64,000 nt of DNA, taken from positions 1 to 64,000 of the forward strand of contig CANNZV010001814.1 in the NCBI GenBank assembly GCA_947561585.1, given 5' to 3'. Shown here piece after piece: positions 32,101-44,475 of this stretch; the first letter of the stretch is position 1, and the number at the start of each line of letters is the position of its first letter. Source of the stretch: Caprella mutica (lineage: Eukaryota; Arthropoda; Malacostraca; Amphipoda; Caprellidae). Below the pieces are notes generated by a model, which ran no database searches, was not told where the DNA came from, and saw only the letters and a list, made by a program, of their open reading frames with translations. The translations under genes were made by a program, and so were the position numbers.

Positions 32101-35100
32101 CATAATATTACCACCTACTGCGGATGTACCTGGTAAAGGTAGGAATGTAGGACGTGAAACTGAAGTGTGAAAACTCGTCTTCCTAACCGATAAGTCAATT
32201 GGAGAATCTTCATGAGAGGTAATATCTGCACTATTTTCTCTACTCCTGCTACTGCTTTCTCGGTCCTCTACGTCCAAGTCTTCGTCATCATCTTCATCAA
32301 AATCGTCATCGCAGTCATCCTCCTCTTCTTCCTCTTCACTGCCACCATCTTCGAAGCCCTGAAATTTCATGATGTGATTATTAAATTTATTTATAATAAT
32401 TTATGCATCTTTGTACTCCTTTCAGAATGACATGAAACTCACCTGAGGCATTTCTGAGATAATGCCGAGTTGAATGCATCGCTTGTGATGAGCCTTGCTC
32501 TTCAAGTGCTTCGTCAGGTTACCTTTGGTCTTGAATCTGAAACAAAAATAGAATGATTAGGTTTAGAATAAACTCTAGAGTTATTTATATTTTATGATTC
32601 GAGAAAGCATCCAATCAATTATTACCTTTGTAATTTTTATTAAATTATTTTAAAATAATACATTATGTAGACAAGAAAGCTTACCGAGTAGTGCAATGAT
32701 CACAAGGATAAGGTCTCAAGTTTGTGTGGGTCCTGATATGCTTTTTCAACATTGATGGTTTTTTGCACCTTATTCCGCAAGTTTCACAAACGTATCTGCC
32801 TCTTCCTCGCCCCCTGACATAGGTATAATCTTCAGTACTTTTGAAGCCTCCATCAAATATCTTTATCCGCTTACAAGGGTGCTCCTCATCATTTGACAAT
32901 GGTTTATTGTCTTCGTTGTTGTCGTCTGTTACACTTACAACATCTATCAAAGTATCTTCTTTGTTATTCTCTTCAACTGTTAATTTTGATGGTTTCAGTT
33001 TGTCATAACTGTTTATATAGATCATATCAGTTGGATGTTTAGCTATGGAGTATGCTCTGTTTGTATAGCTTCTAGAAGAATACAATCCCATCAACTTCGA
33101 AATTGAAAGGTTGAATAAATTATTTTCAGCTGGTTTTCTTAATTGCCAATTAGAGTACATGGACAATTTAGAATCAGGAGATTGCAATACATACATGCAT
33201 TGTGGCCTGTATATACAACAATAATATACTTTAGTTGACACTTTAAGTCCCAAATATGTGTATGCCGAACCATCCAACAATAATTGCGCACATGATTTTC
33301 GAGGTCTTGGAGTATCAGGACTCATTATGACGGAGCCGATAGAAAAAGCCGAGGATTTCGACACAAATTGCTGCGGTTTCAATTCTAGACTATTAGGACG
33401 TTGGCGAGGCACCAGGAAATCATCCTCCTTACTTGGGTTATCGGGAGACAAGCTTTCTGTTTTAGGAATTCTTTCTGTTGACTGCTTATCAGCTTTTGTA
33501 CTAAGAAGTATTATTGGCACTATTTCTTTAGCACTCTCATATGAATCTGTTAAATCAGTTTTGCCATTGTTCAACAGCTCATTACTATTTAGAGACTTTT
33601 CATCATTTTTCAACTGATTTGGCTTGAAGTTTTGACCAAAACTATCCTTTGCAATGACTGGCGTAGAGGAGTGTTCAAATGATGGGCTCGACTGAGAATA
33701 TGGCCCAGGTATTCCTGGTATGAATGGAACTCTCTCTTTCTCACCGCTTAATATAGAGGGAGGAACTATTGGTTTCTCTACGTGGAGAAGTTTGCCACTA
33801 TAATTAGCAGGTCTATTAGAATCTAAAATGTTTTGTTTGGCAGAAGTAAGTAACAGTTTTGGCTTGGAAAATCCATTCATGAGTGAAGAACTTCTTGAGA
33901 AGTGGCCTGTTATGTTAGGAGTGGGAACTCCTGGGATAGCTAAATTTGGAAGTTGGAGCTGTGGTGCATACTTATGAAGAGAAGAGAATGGAATCTGTGG
34001 TGCGTTTACATCACTATTAAAATTTAGCTTACTTTGAATATTTCCACTTACGACAATGCTGCTACATAGATTTGAAGAGCTTGTGTAAGTGGACGCGGTG
34101 TCCAACTTCGAACGTTTGCTTTGAACTACAGTGCCTCCACAATTCAATCCAGATGTTGAAAGAGTAACGTACACACTGCTAGAAGTGTTTGGCTCCTCTT
34201 CATCTGGTTTATTAATATACATTTCGTACGCAATACTTCTCTTGCAGTCATTTGAATCGATTTTCATTGTTTTGTAATCCCTTCCATTATCATCACAAAT
34301 TTTTACTTCTCCTCCACAAAGTTGACTTATTGATTTTGGTTTTTCTTCAATTGTTTTTAATTTAACACAATTTTGAATGCTTACACCGTTAAAATTGTAA
34401 TTGGAAATATTTTCATGGAGGTCTGTAGACAATTTTCTCTTTTTGTTGGGAGGAAGAATGGGTTCAATTGAATGATGACGTGTGAATGGAGATAAACTTT
34501 TGTTTACTCTAACAGCTTGATGGTGTGATGACAAATCTACTCCTAGTGAGCTAGCTCTAAAATTTTGTGGAAAGGGGCTTCTTTTTATCAAAGTTCCATC
34601 TTGAACGTCGTAAGGAATTTTTTCTCTTTCGTTTTCATTCATTCTCAAAGGCTCTAAGCTATCAAACTTATTTACATTACTACAACCATCATGTACGATG
34701 TGACTAGTTAAATTTTCTTTACTCTTAAATTTTGAATTGCAACTTCGACATTCATAAACTAAAGGAAAGTTTAAAATCGTTCTTGGATTAGGCACGGGAA
34801 CAATAGATGTACCTTGTAATGCCAACGACTGACCTTTAGTTAAAATAATTTGGTTAACTTCAGAGTCGGGTTGAATTTGTAAATGATGCCTCAATACATT
34901 ATTGTCCAAAGAATTGATGTTCTTTCCCGAAGTAACGTAATCAGTTTCCGTTTCAGTTTGATTGTACTCTGGTGTTATGGTTGTCATAGAAACACTATTG
35001 CTAAATGAAGACTTGTGAACTGGAACAGAAGATCCCCTCTTGATATTTTTGATAGGAGGAGGATGGCTTTCAACCGGAATAACGGATGAAGACCTGTTAT

Positions 35101-36139
35101 CAGGAATTCTAGTACATTGATTTGGAATATTTCTGTTCTTGTCACCAGAATTGTGCTTTCTCTTCTCATCATTGGCTCCTAAGCTGGACTGACGTCTAAA
35201 TTTTCTACCGAGTAGAGGATTATCATGGTTCATTATCTCTTGATTCTGAACTATTATCTTGTCAATTCTTTCACCAAGGTCTGGACTAGTAGATTTCCAA
35301 ACTGTGAAGGTGCTTGGGCTTCGTTGTCGTCTATCCGAACACATAACTTGAGAGCTAGCGCTACTATGTACTACATCCGTCTGTGGATATGGAGAATTCG
35401 ATTGAAACGGATTCATACTAGTACTGTTCTCATTATTGACTGATGTTGACATTTTACTAGTTGAAGCAGTGACTAAATGAGTTGAAAAGTCATTTCTCGA
35501 CTGACATTCATCAACAGAGTAGCTAGCTCGGAATTTAGGTTTGTAGACATACTTATGATTATCGAGGGCAATAGATTCAGATGTCTCATTTTCTATCACT
35601 AACCTATCACGATCATTTAATTTAGTTAAAGATAGATCAGCTGGTATATTTAATGATCTATTATAATTGGACGGTGTCGATAAATCTTCCGTTTGCTTCG
35701 AAATATTGACTGCGCATTTACAAGGTATTGATCCACAATTCTTGCAACCACTCGGAAGAATATATTGAGGATGAATATGAACTAGCAAATGTCTGTTCAA
35801 TTCACTTTCCAGAGTGAAGCACAAGGTACAAAATCTGCATTTATACAATTGCATCTTATTATCTCTGGAAGCATCATGCACATTAACAAGTCCATTCATA
35901 GGGCGACTCTCGGAAGTCTGTTGCTCTGAGTAATTCCTTTGTGGCTGTTTCGTCTCTTCCATTTTGTCGAAGGCATTCCTCTCAGTCTGACATGAACCTC
36001 CATCTTTTCTGTCGAAATTCTCATGGCGTTGTTGTTGTTGATGTTCATCGTGTAGTGGTGTTTGTTCTTGCTGAACCACCGATGAAGTTCTTTTGAACTT
36101 CTTATGAGTGTAGGCGAGGCTCGTAGTAGACTGACTCAT
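28886..36139 (-). CDS. shn: schnurri / HIVEP-family zinc-finger transcription factor (8 coding exons)
   Basis: Nuclear DNA-binding cofactor; in Drosophila it joins Mad-Medea on silencer elements to repress brinker in Dpp signalling. Coding exons: 32685-36139, 32443-32536, 30512-32358, 30224-30410, 30032-30144, 29706-29841, 29406-29565, 28886-29115; all GT/AG with matching phases, 2073 residues (fly about 2500). Seen in order: a single C2H2 finger (99-123) followed by CKNC...CKC; CtBP-type motif PADLS (166); a C2HC finger (462-486); a basic [11 protein letters not shown] (563-570); the hallmark finger pair [19 protein letters not shown] ... [14 protein letters not shown] (1116-1168); an acidic run (1186-1215); PIDLS (1236); and three C-terminal C2H2 fingers (1808-1903). 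A TGA 18 bases upstream of ATG 36139 in frame supports the start. Confidence 0.95.
29406..29565 (-). CDS. shn: schnurri coding exon 7
   Basis: 53 codons plus one base: [20 protein letters not shown] then an acidic [17 protein letters not shown]. Phase 1 donor GTGAAT after an AG, joined to GGT in the last exon. Conservation is lower here, so the exon is supported mainly by phase and open frame. Confidence 0.85.
29706..29841 (-). CDS. shn: schnurri coding exon 6
   Basis: Finishes the last finger ([18 protein letters not shown]) and continues [20 protein letters not shown], an insect Shn-specific conserved tail after the finger. Confidence 0.93.
30032..30144 (-). CDS. shn: schnurri coding exon 5 (third C-terminal finger, start)
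   Basis: [37 protein letters not shown]; the finger is completed in the next exon. Acceptor CTATAG, donor GTCAGT. Confidence 0.94.
30224..30410 (-). CDS. shn: schnurri coding exon 4 (two C2H2 fingers)
   Basis: [20 protein letters not shown] and [20 protein letters not shown] give two complete C2H2 fingers joined by an IHYMERPF linker. These match the extra C-terminal finger set found in insect Schnurri. Confidence 0.95.
30512..32358 (-). CDS. shn: schnurri coding exon 3 (acidic region, Ser/Thr-rich)
   Basis: 615 codons plus two bases. Begins [20 protein letters not shown], the acidic stretch that follows the finger pair in the family. SPIDLSVRK fits the PxDLS CtBP-binding consensus. The rest is Ser/Thr/Ala-rich low-complexity sequence. 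Donor GTCAGT, a weaker but valid site shared in form with exon 5. Confidence 0.93.
32443..32536 (-). CDS. shn: schnurri coding exon 2 (second half of main finger pair)
   Basis: Encodes (R)[20 protein letters not shown] and [11 protein letters not shown]. The HIVEP-specific extension after the second finger is very well conserved, which fixes both splice sites (acceptor TTTCAG, donor GTGAGT). Confidence 0.95.
32685..36139 (-). CDS. shn: schnurri coding exon 1
   Basis: 1151 codons plus two bases, donor GTAAGC. Holds the N-terminal single finger ([20 protein letters not shown]), the C2HC finger ([20 protein letters not shown]), the NLS, a family-conserved block before the main fingers ([16 protein letters not shown], then YSNWQLRKP and [10 protein letters not shown]), and the first and a half of the main finger pair. 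Large size of this exon is typical of HIVEP/Shn genes. The sequence outside the motifs is Ser/Asn-rich and probably disordered. Confidence 0.95.
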
Positions 36140-36362
36140 TGAGCAAATGAGTCTTCAAGGCAGGAAAAACATAGTATTCAGATCCATAGAAAATCACGGT
36201 AAAATTTCCTGTACTCTCGTGGATTCATGTAAATTTTTGTTGCAGCTTATTTTGTTCTTGGTGAAGTGCATGGTATTTCAAAGTTAGTTTGTCGGGCCTC
36301 TGCAGATTAATTGCCAATCTCTTCCGTGGTCAAACTGTAGCTTCCAGATTTCTCCAGGTTTT
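36140..36362 (-). other. schnurri 5'UTR part of first coding exon
   Basis: A strong acceptor, TTTCTATTTCAG, ends at 36363, so this exon begins at 36362 and carries 223 bases of 5'UTR. An in-frame TGA stands just before the ATG. At least one non-coding exon must lie upstream. Confidence 0.65.
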
Positions 36363-38935
36363 CTGAAATAGAAATGACAATTAACAAATCGAAATTAAAG
36401 TAGTTATGTCAATTACTTACACTATTTAATGATTATTATGAATATTCTAGGAAGTGTACATATACATCTTTGTATTTAATTTTTTTTAATTTTAAACGAT
36501 TTCTTTCAAAAATGTTCCAAATACGAAAACTAAGGAAATATAGTTATAACAATTAATTAATTACAATAAGCTACGCAAACTCAATTATTATTGTGACTGT
36601 TATCTGATATTAGAGATTGCTTGTTTAGAAATATCTGTATTAGCATATGAAAATTTGAAGAAATTATTCACCGAAAATGAATAGTTAATTCAATGATACC
36701 TGAAGGTAAAATAACTGAGAAAATAGAACTAACCGGTTTATTTCTTTGTATAATACAACTTTGGACATTATGAATTCAATTGAGTCTCAGTATAATGTAT
36801 TATATTTAGTTGTGTAATGTTTCGGTAATATAATGTTTTACTTTAGGATATAGAAAGGCCTTCATCGTATGGTACTTATTTATACCACCATGTAGTCAGA
36901 ATGTTAGCATAAGGAATATTCTTGTCTGCAGTTGATCATTTTTTATAATTATAAACAAAAGAACTAAAAGAAAATCATATATTTAATATATTTTTAATTA
37001 AATTAAAATTATAATTTTTACAGTGAAAATACACTATAATGCAGTTAGAAAACAATCGATTGTAGTGTATTTATTGAAGGCATTTAGACTTGTTTTTGAT
37101 AGGTTTTGGTAAAATAATCCAATAGCCAAAATTTAATGAAAGCAAATTCATATTACCAATAGAATTTGAATAGTACCTATAGTTACTATATTATATAAAT
37201 CTAACTCTACGACGGTAACTAATTCAGAACAAAGCTATGCTTCGATATAAGGATTTGGCATTTGTTTCTTGTTACTTTAAATATCAAACTCTTGTTCAAT
37301 TTTTATTTCTGAATTTTTTTACTACTATCTTTTTAGAATTAAATGTTGGCTATTTTTATGCAAAAGTAAGAGGTCTATTTGGATTTAATTCTGCGTCAGT
37401 TGAATTACGAAATTTTTCAAAAGTTGAAATTTAAGACTCCTGCGCTAAAAAAAGTTATCCCCAAATATTATAAATATAAGCAACTGTCTTTGCAATCTCT
37501 AAGGGCTAAATAGAAGAGGAATGAATATGCATACAGCTATTGATAACTTTCTGTTGCAACGCATGACCCCACGTAAGCAGGAGGCTGGCTGACTCACACG
37601 ACTATGAGGTAACCCAATGTTGTCAACCATTTAGCTTCCCCATTACCAAATAACTCGGAGGAAATCAAGCAAGCACTGCTAGAAAAAATCGGCACCATCA
37701 TTATAGCAAATTTATTAGAAAGGTTGCTGAAGCTCAAGACCCTTTCACTGGTGCTACGTTTCCACACCTCTCAACCAGATGCATACCTTGTCAATTGGGT
37801 AGGTAGGGGTGACTTTAGAAGTCCCTGTGTATCCAGTAGGATATGCTTAGGATTGTCTTGTTTACGTCATCAAAGATTTGCTAACATTTAAACAATGGTC
37901 ATTGGTATATTTAAAGCTTAACAATTGATGGATAAGGATATGAAAGTGGTGGAGTCAATAACACTTTTTATGCAAATTGGGTGGCACGACTAACGTCAGC
38001 GATTGTATCTCAACATTCATGTCAACTGCTAAATGACGTAAAAATGATTCAGCGGCTATTTGTGGCAATAAAGGTGGATCGTTCAATACTTCTCTATTCT
38101 ACATATGCAATATTTATTCTAATTCTAGATCCATTTCACCTCTCGACAAAGTTACTGATTTATTCATTGAGTGACGGAGAAGTGCAGCTAAATGTTTTTT
38201 TCATTCACCAAAGAAGTCAGCCTGTAAGTTTGGTAGGTGACTGTACAGATGAGAGCCATATTCTACCTTGCACCTGTGACGTCACCAATTCTAAGGCCAC
38301 GGTGCCAAATCTCCCCACAATAACAAACATCTAGACTCGAGAAATATATTGAGTTATTACTAATAGGATGTAATCATCGACTTACATTGGAAATACTGAT
38401 GAAATACACCTAATTTCTTACCACATAAACTCTCATTGTCTCTGAAATGGTTAATTTGGTTGTGATTGAGCGGTAAAGGTGGTCAAGAATTGCTGATGTG
38501 CCAAACTTTAGGAGTAGACAGTCAGGCGTCGATTGGGGGAGATGTGTACAAACTGACAAACAAACCCACGGTTTGCGTGCATATATATTACATCCAGAAC
38601 TAAGGTAGTTAAGTAAGTATCTGGGGAATTAACCAACAACAACGAGTTTGAAGTTAACCACTACAAGGATGTCACCTTTTACCCGTATGCGAGTAATACT
38701 GACGTGATTATAGACACACAGGATAGAAAAGATGATAGGCCGGAACAGTAGATAGTACAGTTACCGCACAGTAGTGAGTGTTACTATTGCCAGGAGAACT
38801 AATCTCTTGTCAATGACTGTTTGTTACCAACTAGAATGGTGTCTGTACTTCAAAATTTAGGCTGTAGAAATTACTAATCGATAAATAGGCATGCGGAATA
38901 AGAATATAAAATAAGAATGTAAGAAAAACTCCCTT
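36363..38935. other. schnurri upstream/5' intron, no gene recognised
   Basis: AT-rich. Short frames at 37237 and 37981 have no recognisable domains. A CRE-like GTGACGTCAC lies at about 38277. Confidence 0.5.
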
Positions 38936-39478
38936 AAAGAGAAGGTCTGAGTTACCCGTCAATGCAAAGAGAAGGTTTCAGTTGCCCGTCAATGCAAAGA
39001 GAAGGTTTGAGTTAAACGCCAATGCAAAGAGAAGGTCTGAGTTACCCGTCAATGCAAAGAGAAGGTTTGAGTTACCCGTCAATGCAAAGAGAAGGTTGGA
39101 GTTACCTGTCAATGCAAAGAGAAGGTTTGAGTTACCCGTCAATGCAAAGAGAAGGTTTGAGTTATCCGTCAATGCAAAGAGAAGGTTTGAGTTACCCGTC
39201 AATGCAAAGAGAAGGTTTGAGTTATCCGTCAATGCAAAGAGAAGGTTTAAGTTATCCGTCAATGCAAAGAGAAGGTTTGAGTTACCCGTCAATGCAAAGA
39301 GAAGGTTTGAGTTACCCGTCAATGCAAAGAGAAGGTTTGAGTTACCCGTCAATGCAAAGAGAAGGTTTGAGTTACCCGTCAATGCAAAGAGAAGGTTTGA
39401 GTTACCCGTCAATGCAAAGAGAAGGTCTGAGTTACCAATCAATGCAAATAGAAGGTTTGAGTTACCAATCAATGCAAA
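38936..39478. repeat. 30-bp tandem array, 18 units
   Basis: Units of GAAGGTTTGAGTTACCCGTC AATGCAAAGA at exact 30-base spacing. Because 30 is divisible by three, three overlapping frames stay open for 160 codons on both strands; this is a property of the array and not evidence of a gene. Confidence 0.96.
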
Positions 39479-41993
39479 ATGAAAATTACATTATAAACAT
39501 GAAATAATTGTGATTACTGTAACAAATTACGCAAGTAGAACGTAATTGTTATTAAAATTAACTAATTTGCCATTGCAAAATAAAACAATTTCTTTTACCT
39601 TAATAAAATAAGTGGAACTAATTTCCAACTAAACTGATCGTCAACTCTACTAGAAAAATCATCAGTCTTGTAGGACTCCTAATACCTGGCAAGCGTTGTG
39701 TATAGCCTACAATAACCAGTTAATTTTCTTAGGCAGTTTCTTCTTAGAATGATTATTCTTTTACACTTCGTGAAAAAACTTTGCTCATAAGATACGTCCA
39801 AAACTACTTGTAATTTCAATGTCCACTTATTAGATTTTCGCTATTTTTTGTTGGATAAGCTTTATTCACGATCTCGACTTTGTTTTAGTCTTACAACCGT
39901 ATAAGTATCTGTCTTTCTTAGCCGCATTCCTTCTTAAGCCACTCTTTTCACGATAGCTTTTCTCAGTCAACGAAAATAGCAGCCAAATAATAGTTACCGC
40001 CTTCAAAGTCCCGTGTATTCATTTTCCTGGTGACTTAGCGCGATATGATCTTTGGATCCAATGAACTTTAAAATCCTTTCTAAAGTAATTGAATAAGTTC
40101 TAAAATGCACCAAAGGTCAAAGTAGTGAAAAGAGATTTGTCTATTCCGTGATTCGTTTCTATCAAAAATAGAAGTTTATTGAATTTCGCTTTAGTTTTTC
40201 TTCTTTTTCTAAGAATTGCGCATGACGCATAATGTTAAATTTGGTTTCAAATCCACCTGCACCCATGGAGTGTGTAAATACAAAGTGCAAGGGGACTGAG
40301 TACATGTGCACAAGTGTACCTACCTCATATGTCTATAACAAAATGAATCCCAACAGGTGGAGGTGTGAGGAGAACACTTGTTACCTTTTCAAAGTTATCA
40401 GGGCTTGGAGACAAGGCTATGTGAATGACATGCCTCACCGATTATATAAGAGCTAGCTAGGTACATGGCTCCTTGGGAGACTGCAGACAAAATCGATGCA
40501 CCTAAAATAGTCTATGATGTCCAACCAACAATCATATGGTCTCTCTTCTAGTAGATGTGAGGTATAGCTGTTGAAGATCAGGATCTAAGAGAGAATGTCT
40601 TTTAAGGGAATATATTTCAATAAATATCTTTCAAGATAGGTTGGCATCCCGAAAGAATCATAATCACGAACTTATGGAAAGGTTATAAATGGCTCGTCTC
40701 TAGATGAGCAGTGACATAAGATTTGTAAAAGGATCATAATATCATTAGAGAAAGGTAATTAGTAGCTTTAGATTTTAATTAGTAGCTTTAGATTTTAATC
40801 CAGCATTAAAAGTAGATCAGGAATTCTAAAACACATCATCTGACACGTATTCAGTATTATCAGAGAATGAGAATATTCTCTGAATGGTCCTCTATGATTC
40901 ACATTACAAGCTAGTGTGTATACTGTATAGTTTTGTCTGAGGGTTTTCCACTGATTTCATTCTTTCACTTTATATTTCAAATTGATAATTACATACCATT
41001 AAATGATTCACAGTACCATTATGGAAAAGACAAACTGCATGCTAATTTCGTAAATCAGTTTTTTCAATTTCTTCCTTTTGAAAATCTTAGCGAAATTTGT
41101 ATTCGTGTACCGATTTTAAAATATCTACAAGCATTAGTAAATTCCATTTTGCAATATGAAATTAATAAACTGAGAAAAATAATTGCCGATGCATTTTTCT
41201 TGAACTGTACATGCATGATGCACTTCTTGACCTGTATTTCGTACTTTATCTAAATCTTCACCTTGAGTTATATTCAGTTATAGTACTTCGGAATTTTAAT
41301 AGTGCATTGCTAATCTTTTCGCATATGTATGTATCTGAATATAATGAACTCTTTTGAACATATTTATATCATTAGAACATGTTAAATATACATATATCAT
41401 CTACACAGCTGTATGATTGTTATCAGAAGCAGTTAAAAATAAACATGATATTTATTGTCAAAAGATTGTACTGACTAATGACTCATGCGAAATAATATAA
41501 GGGTAACCTGGTACATCTAGGTAATTGTAAATTATTAAGCTTTTGTAATTCATATCTACCAAAATATTAGGATCGAATGATATTACAGTTAATCTTTAAA
41601 AGTATAAAGTTTATATTCACGTTTTTTTTTTTTTTGTAAATTTTATGATAGCATACAGCAGCGTCATATAAACATATGTCCAACAGCGCTCTTTGAAAAT
41701 TCGAATATATTCAAACTTTCATGTTTGATCTTTATGACACATCTGGACCAAATTCGAATGAATTTTCCATAACAACCTACTGAATTTCTGTACCTAATAA
41801 ACATCTGAAATCATATTACCTTTTCCCAGCTTTTATTCATACTTCCTATATTAATACCATAAATAAATAGCTCTTGCACAAGTAAATATCAACACAATTA
41901 AATCTTCTAGTTAGCAAAAACCGTTCGAATGGTCATTCTTGCTCTAGCGACAAATTCCTACACTTCATCAAACTTTAATAGAACTTAAAGATG
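39479..41993. other. no gene recognised
   Basis: AT-rich. Small direct duplication TTAGTAGCTTTAGATTTTAA at about 40759-40799. Frames at 40232 and 40933 lack domains or compositional support. Confidence 0.5.
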
Positions 41994-42235
41994 CAGTGAA
42001 CCTCCTGAATTATGAATCACCCGAGTAATGGGGACCTGAATTATGAAATGCACCTGAGTTATGAAGTCGTTTTCTATGTTTAAATTATAGAAAATGATAT
42101 ACGCCACGAATTTCGTCACAGCTATCTCTCAATGACCATAATTTTTAATCATAGAAAACTATCTAGTGCACCCGAGGTATGAAGTGGCTCTGAGTTATGA
42201 AGTAACCAATACTTCATAACTCAGGGGTTTCACTG
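41994..42235. mobile_element. Tigger/pogo-like MITE, complete copy
   Basis: CAGTGAACCTCCTGAATTAT at the left, ATAACTCAGGGGTTTCACTG at the right, 242 bp. ATGAAGTGGCTCTGAGTTAT and other internal blocks match the copy that touches argos exon 3 (2866-3095). Confidence 0.85.
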
Positions 42236-44050
42236 TATCTTAAATGTGTTCAGATTTAGATAAGTTCCAATGTCACATTGGAAGGTTCAAAGAAGGGCAA
42301 GTCCTTATCCTCTCTATTCTAGAGTTGTTCCTAGAATGAACACAAAGCTATACCCTATGCGCAAAACAATTCTAACTCCTCCAAAACCTATTGTTGCTAT
42401 CCGATATTAACCCTTCGCGAGTGACAGAAAATTATTATGAGGTTTTTTTCAGTTTAAAAATATTTTTCATTAAAAATAAGAAGATAGTTAGATGTGCTTT
42501 CCAGATTTATTTGATGTCCATGAACCAAAATTCTTATCTCCTAAAAATAGAAGCAACAGTATAGCCAAAAATAATTTCACATGTGCAGCTTCCATATCTA
42601 TCAAATGATACAATGTCACATGGATAATTAAAGGATAATACGTGCTATTTTATTCATGAAAATAAAAAGGTACAAACGTTTGTTGAGAATAGTTGACAAG
42701 TAATTACTAATTGGTTTTGGTTCTACGTTTTTAAATAATGAAGCCATTCTAAAAGAATTATTATAATCTAATTCTTCATTATCCTCTTTTTTTTCCTTTT
42801 ACTTCTCTGTAATTTGGTATAATAATTAATTTACCTAATGGAAGTAAATTTCAAGAAGTCATCAATTATAAAAAATCAATGAAACTTTTCATCTCGTGAT
42901 AATCTTCGGTTAGTACCCCGGGGACAGTTTTTGCATAGAGTGAAAGTATTTGAAGTGATCTTATTTAAGACATTTTTAATATAAATACGTAATTACTTTT
43001 TCTACCAAGATTACTATCATCAAAACGCTTAATAGTTTATCAACCAACTGACGAAATGTTCGTAAAGTCTAATTCATAATTATTTAAATGAGCCTTATGA
43101 AATAATCTTCATTGAACATAAAAATGATGTATTAGTTAATTAAAGCATTTAATTGCCAAAGCAACACCTAAATATTTTAATCTTCTCACCTAACTTCGAA
43201 GCTTGTGATCACGTGTCTAGTTTTTCCATTAGGTAATGACACGTAATAGTTTAGGCATGACTCACAGAGGGCTCTGACGATCATCTCAGAGTCTTAAAAT
43301 AAACAACGCGTTACGCCACAGTATGCCGCCGCCGCCGCGCTAACGTCGCTAGCGATTGAGAGAACAGTTCGGTGTGGTACTATTTTCATTACCAAGTCTA
43401 CTTTGGATAAGGAAATAAAATCGAGATAAAAGTCTATTTTGAAAAATTCAAAAAATCTATGATTTAATTTCTTCTGAATCAAAAAAAAACTTCATCAAAA
43501 TTTGATGAAAACAATAGCATTTTTTTTTTAATCTAGTCGTATTTTTAAAGTGATTTTTTTAAACAACATAATCATTAATTTGAGTGGAAAAAAGTACTCT
43601 AAATTGGCGACTATTGCCACCCTTTTTAGAGTGGTTTTAGAGCCTCCTCTATTCAGTACGGTGGCAACTGACGTACGTACACACTGGTGTGTTTGTCTCT
43701 TTTTAATGAACTCTTGCTCATTTCTAAGAAATTAGGAGGCAAAATGTTCTGCTATAGAACCTTTAAAGTCAACGGGAAAGAGTCTACACTAAATTATAAA
43801 AACAATATCATGCAATTTAATCTATACAAGTTGATAATGATCGTTATTTTTAATGATTAAAGTCCATATGAAATAATAAGTAAAAAATATTAAAAGTAAT
43901 ATCATACAAACATAAAACCATTGCTTAAATATAATATAAATTAATATGTAAAATGTGTATCCAACTGAATCAATAAACTGACACTAATTAAAAACTTATT
44001 ACAAAATTATTTATAAAGAGTAATACATTCAACGCTTATCAGTCACCTAA
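42236..44050. other. no gene recognised
   Basis: AT-rich apart from a small GC-rich patch at 43305-43370 (GCCGCCGCCGCCGCG on the plus strand), which might mark a non-coding exon or promoter. Confidence 0.4.
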
Positions 44051-44059
44051 TTTTATTTA

Positions 44060-44475
44060 CTAAATGACGTCATAAGGAAACTACGTCACAGTCTGTAACT
44101 TCAGCAACATCGAACATTGTAGCTATTAACCAAAACAATTAACTAACTATTAACATTACTCTACATCAGTGATATTTAATTAATGAATTAGCTACGGATA
44201 GAACTACTAACATTACCCGTATTCAATTAACGAATTAGCTACCGATGTATTAGTGCAGGCAGACTGGCTTGGGGCGACCGATGCAAGGTGACTGAGTGTG
44301 GGCGGTGCTTAGTGACGTCACAGGCTCCAGTGTGTCTAAGAATGTGTATATCTTGAGAGAGAGAGACCTTAAATACTGTGTGTGGCTGAAGCAGCTGTTA
44401 GAGGACGCTACACAGACAAATAATGTAGCAAAATGCCAGTGTAACTTCTTTACCTTTTAAAGGGGGGGGGGGGGT
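44060..44475. promoter_or_regulatory. candidate regulatory region with canonical CRE sites
   Basis: Two full TGACGTCA palindromes (44064-44071 within AAATGACGTCATAA; 44314-44321 within GTGACGTCAC) plus ACTACGTCAC near 44091, in a stretch richer in G+C than its neighbours. A G13 run follows at about 44463. Function is inferred from motifs alone. Confidence 0.3.

Noticed and set aside
38978..39507. Overlapping 160-codon frames on both strands
   Set aside because: Exact 30-bp tandem repeat keeps all frames open; codon content is just the repeat.
40232..41253. Two plus-strand frames of 74 and 106 codons
   Set aside because: No domain, no splice or composition support; AT-rich by-chance frames.
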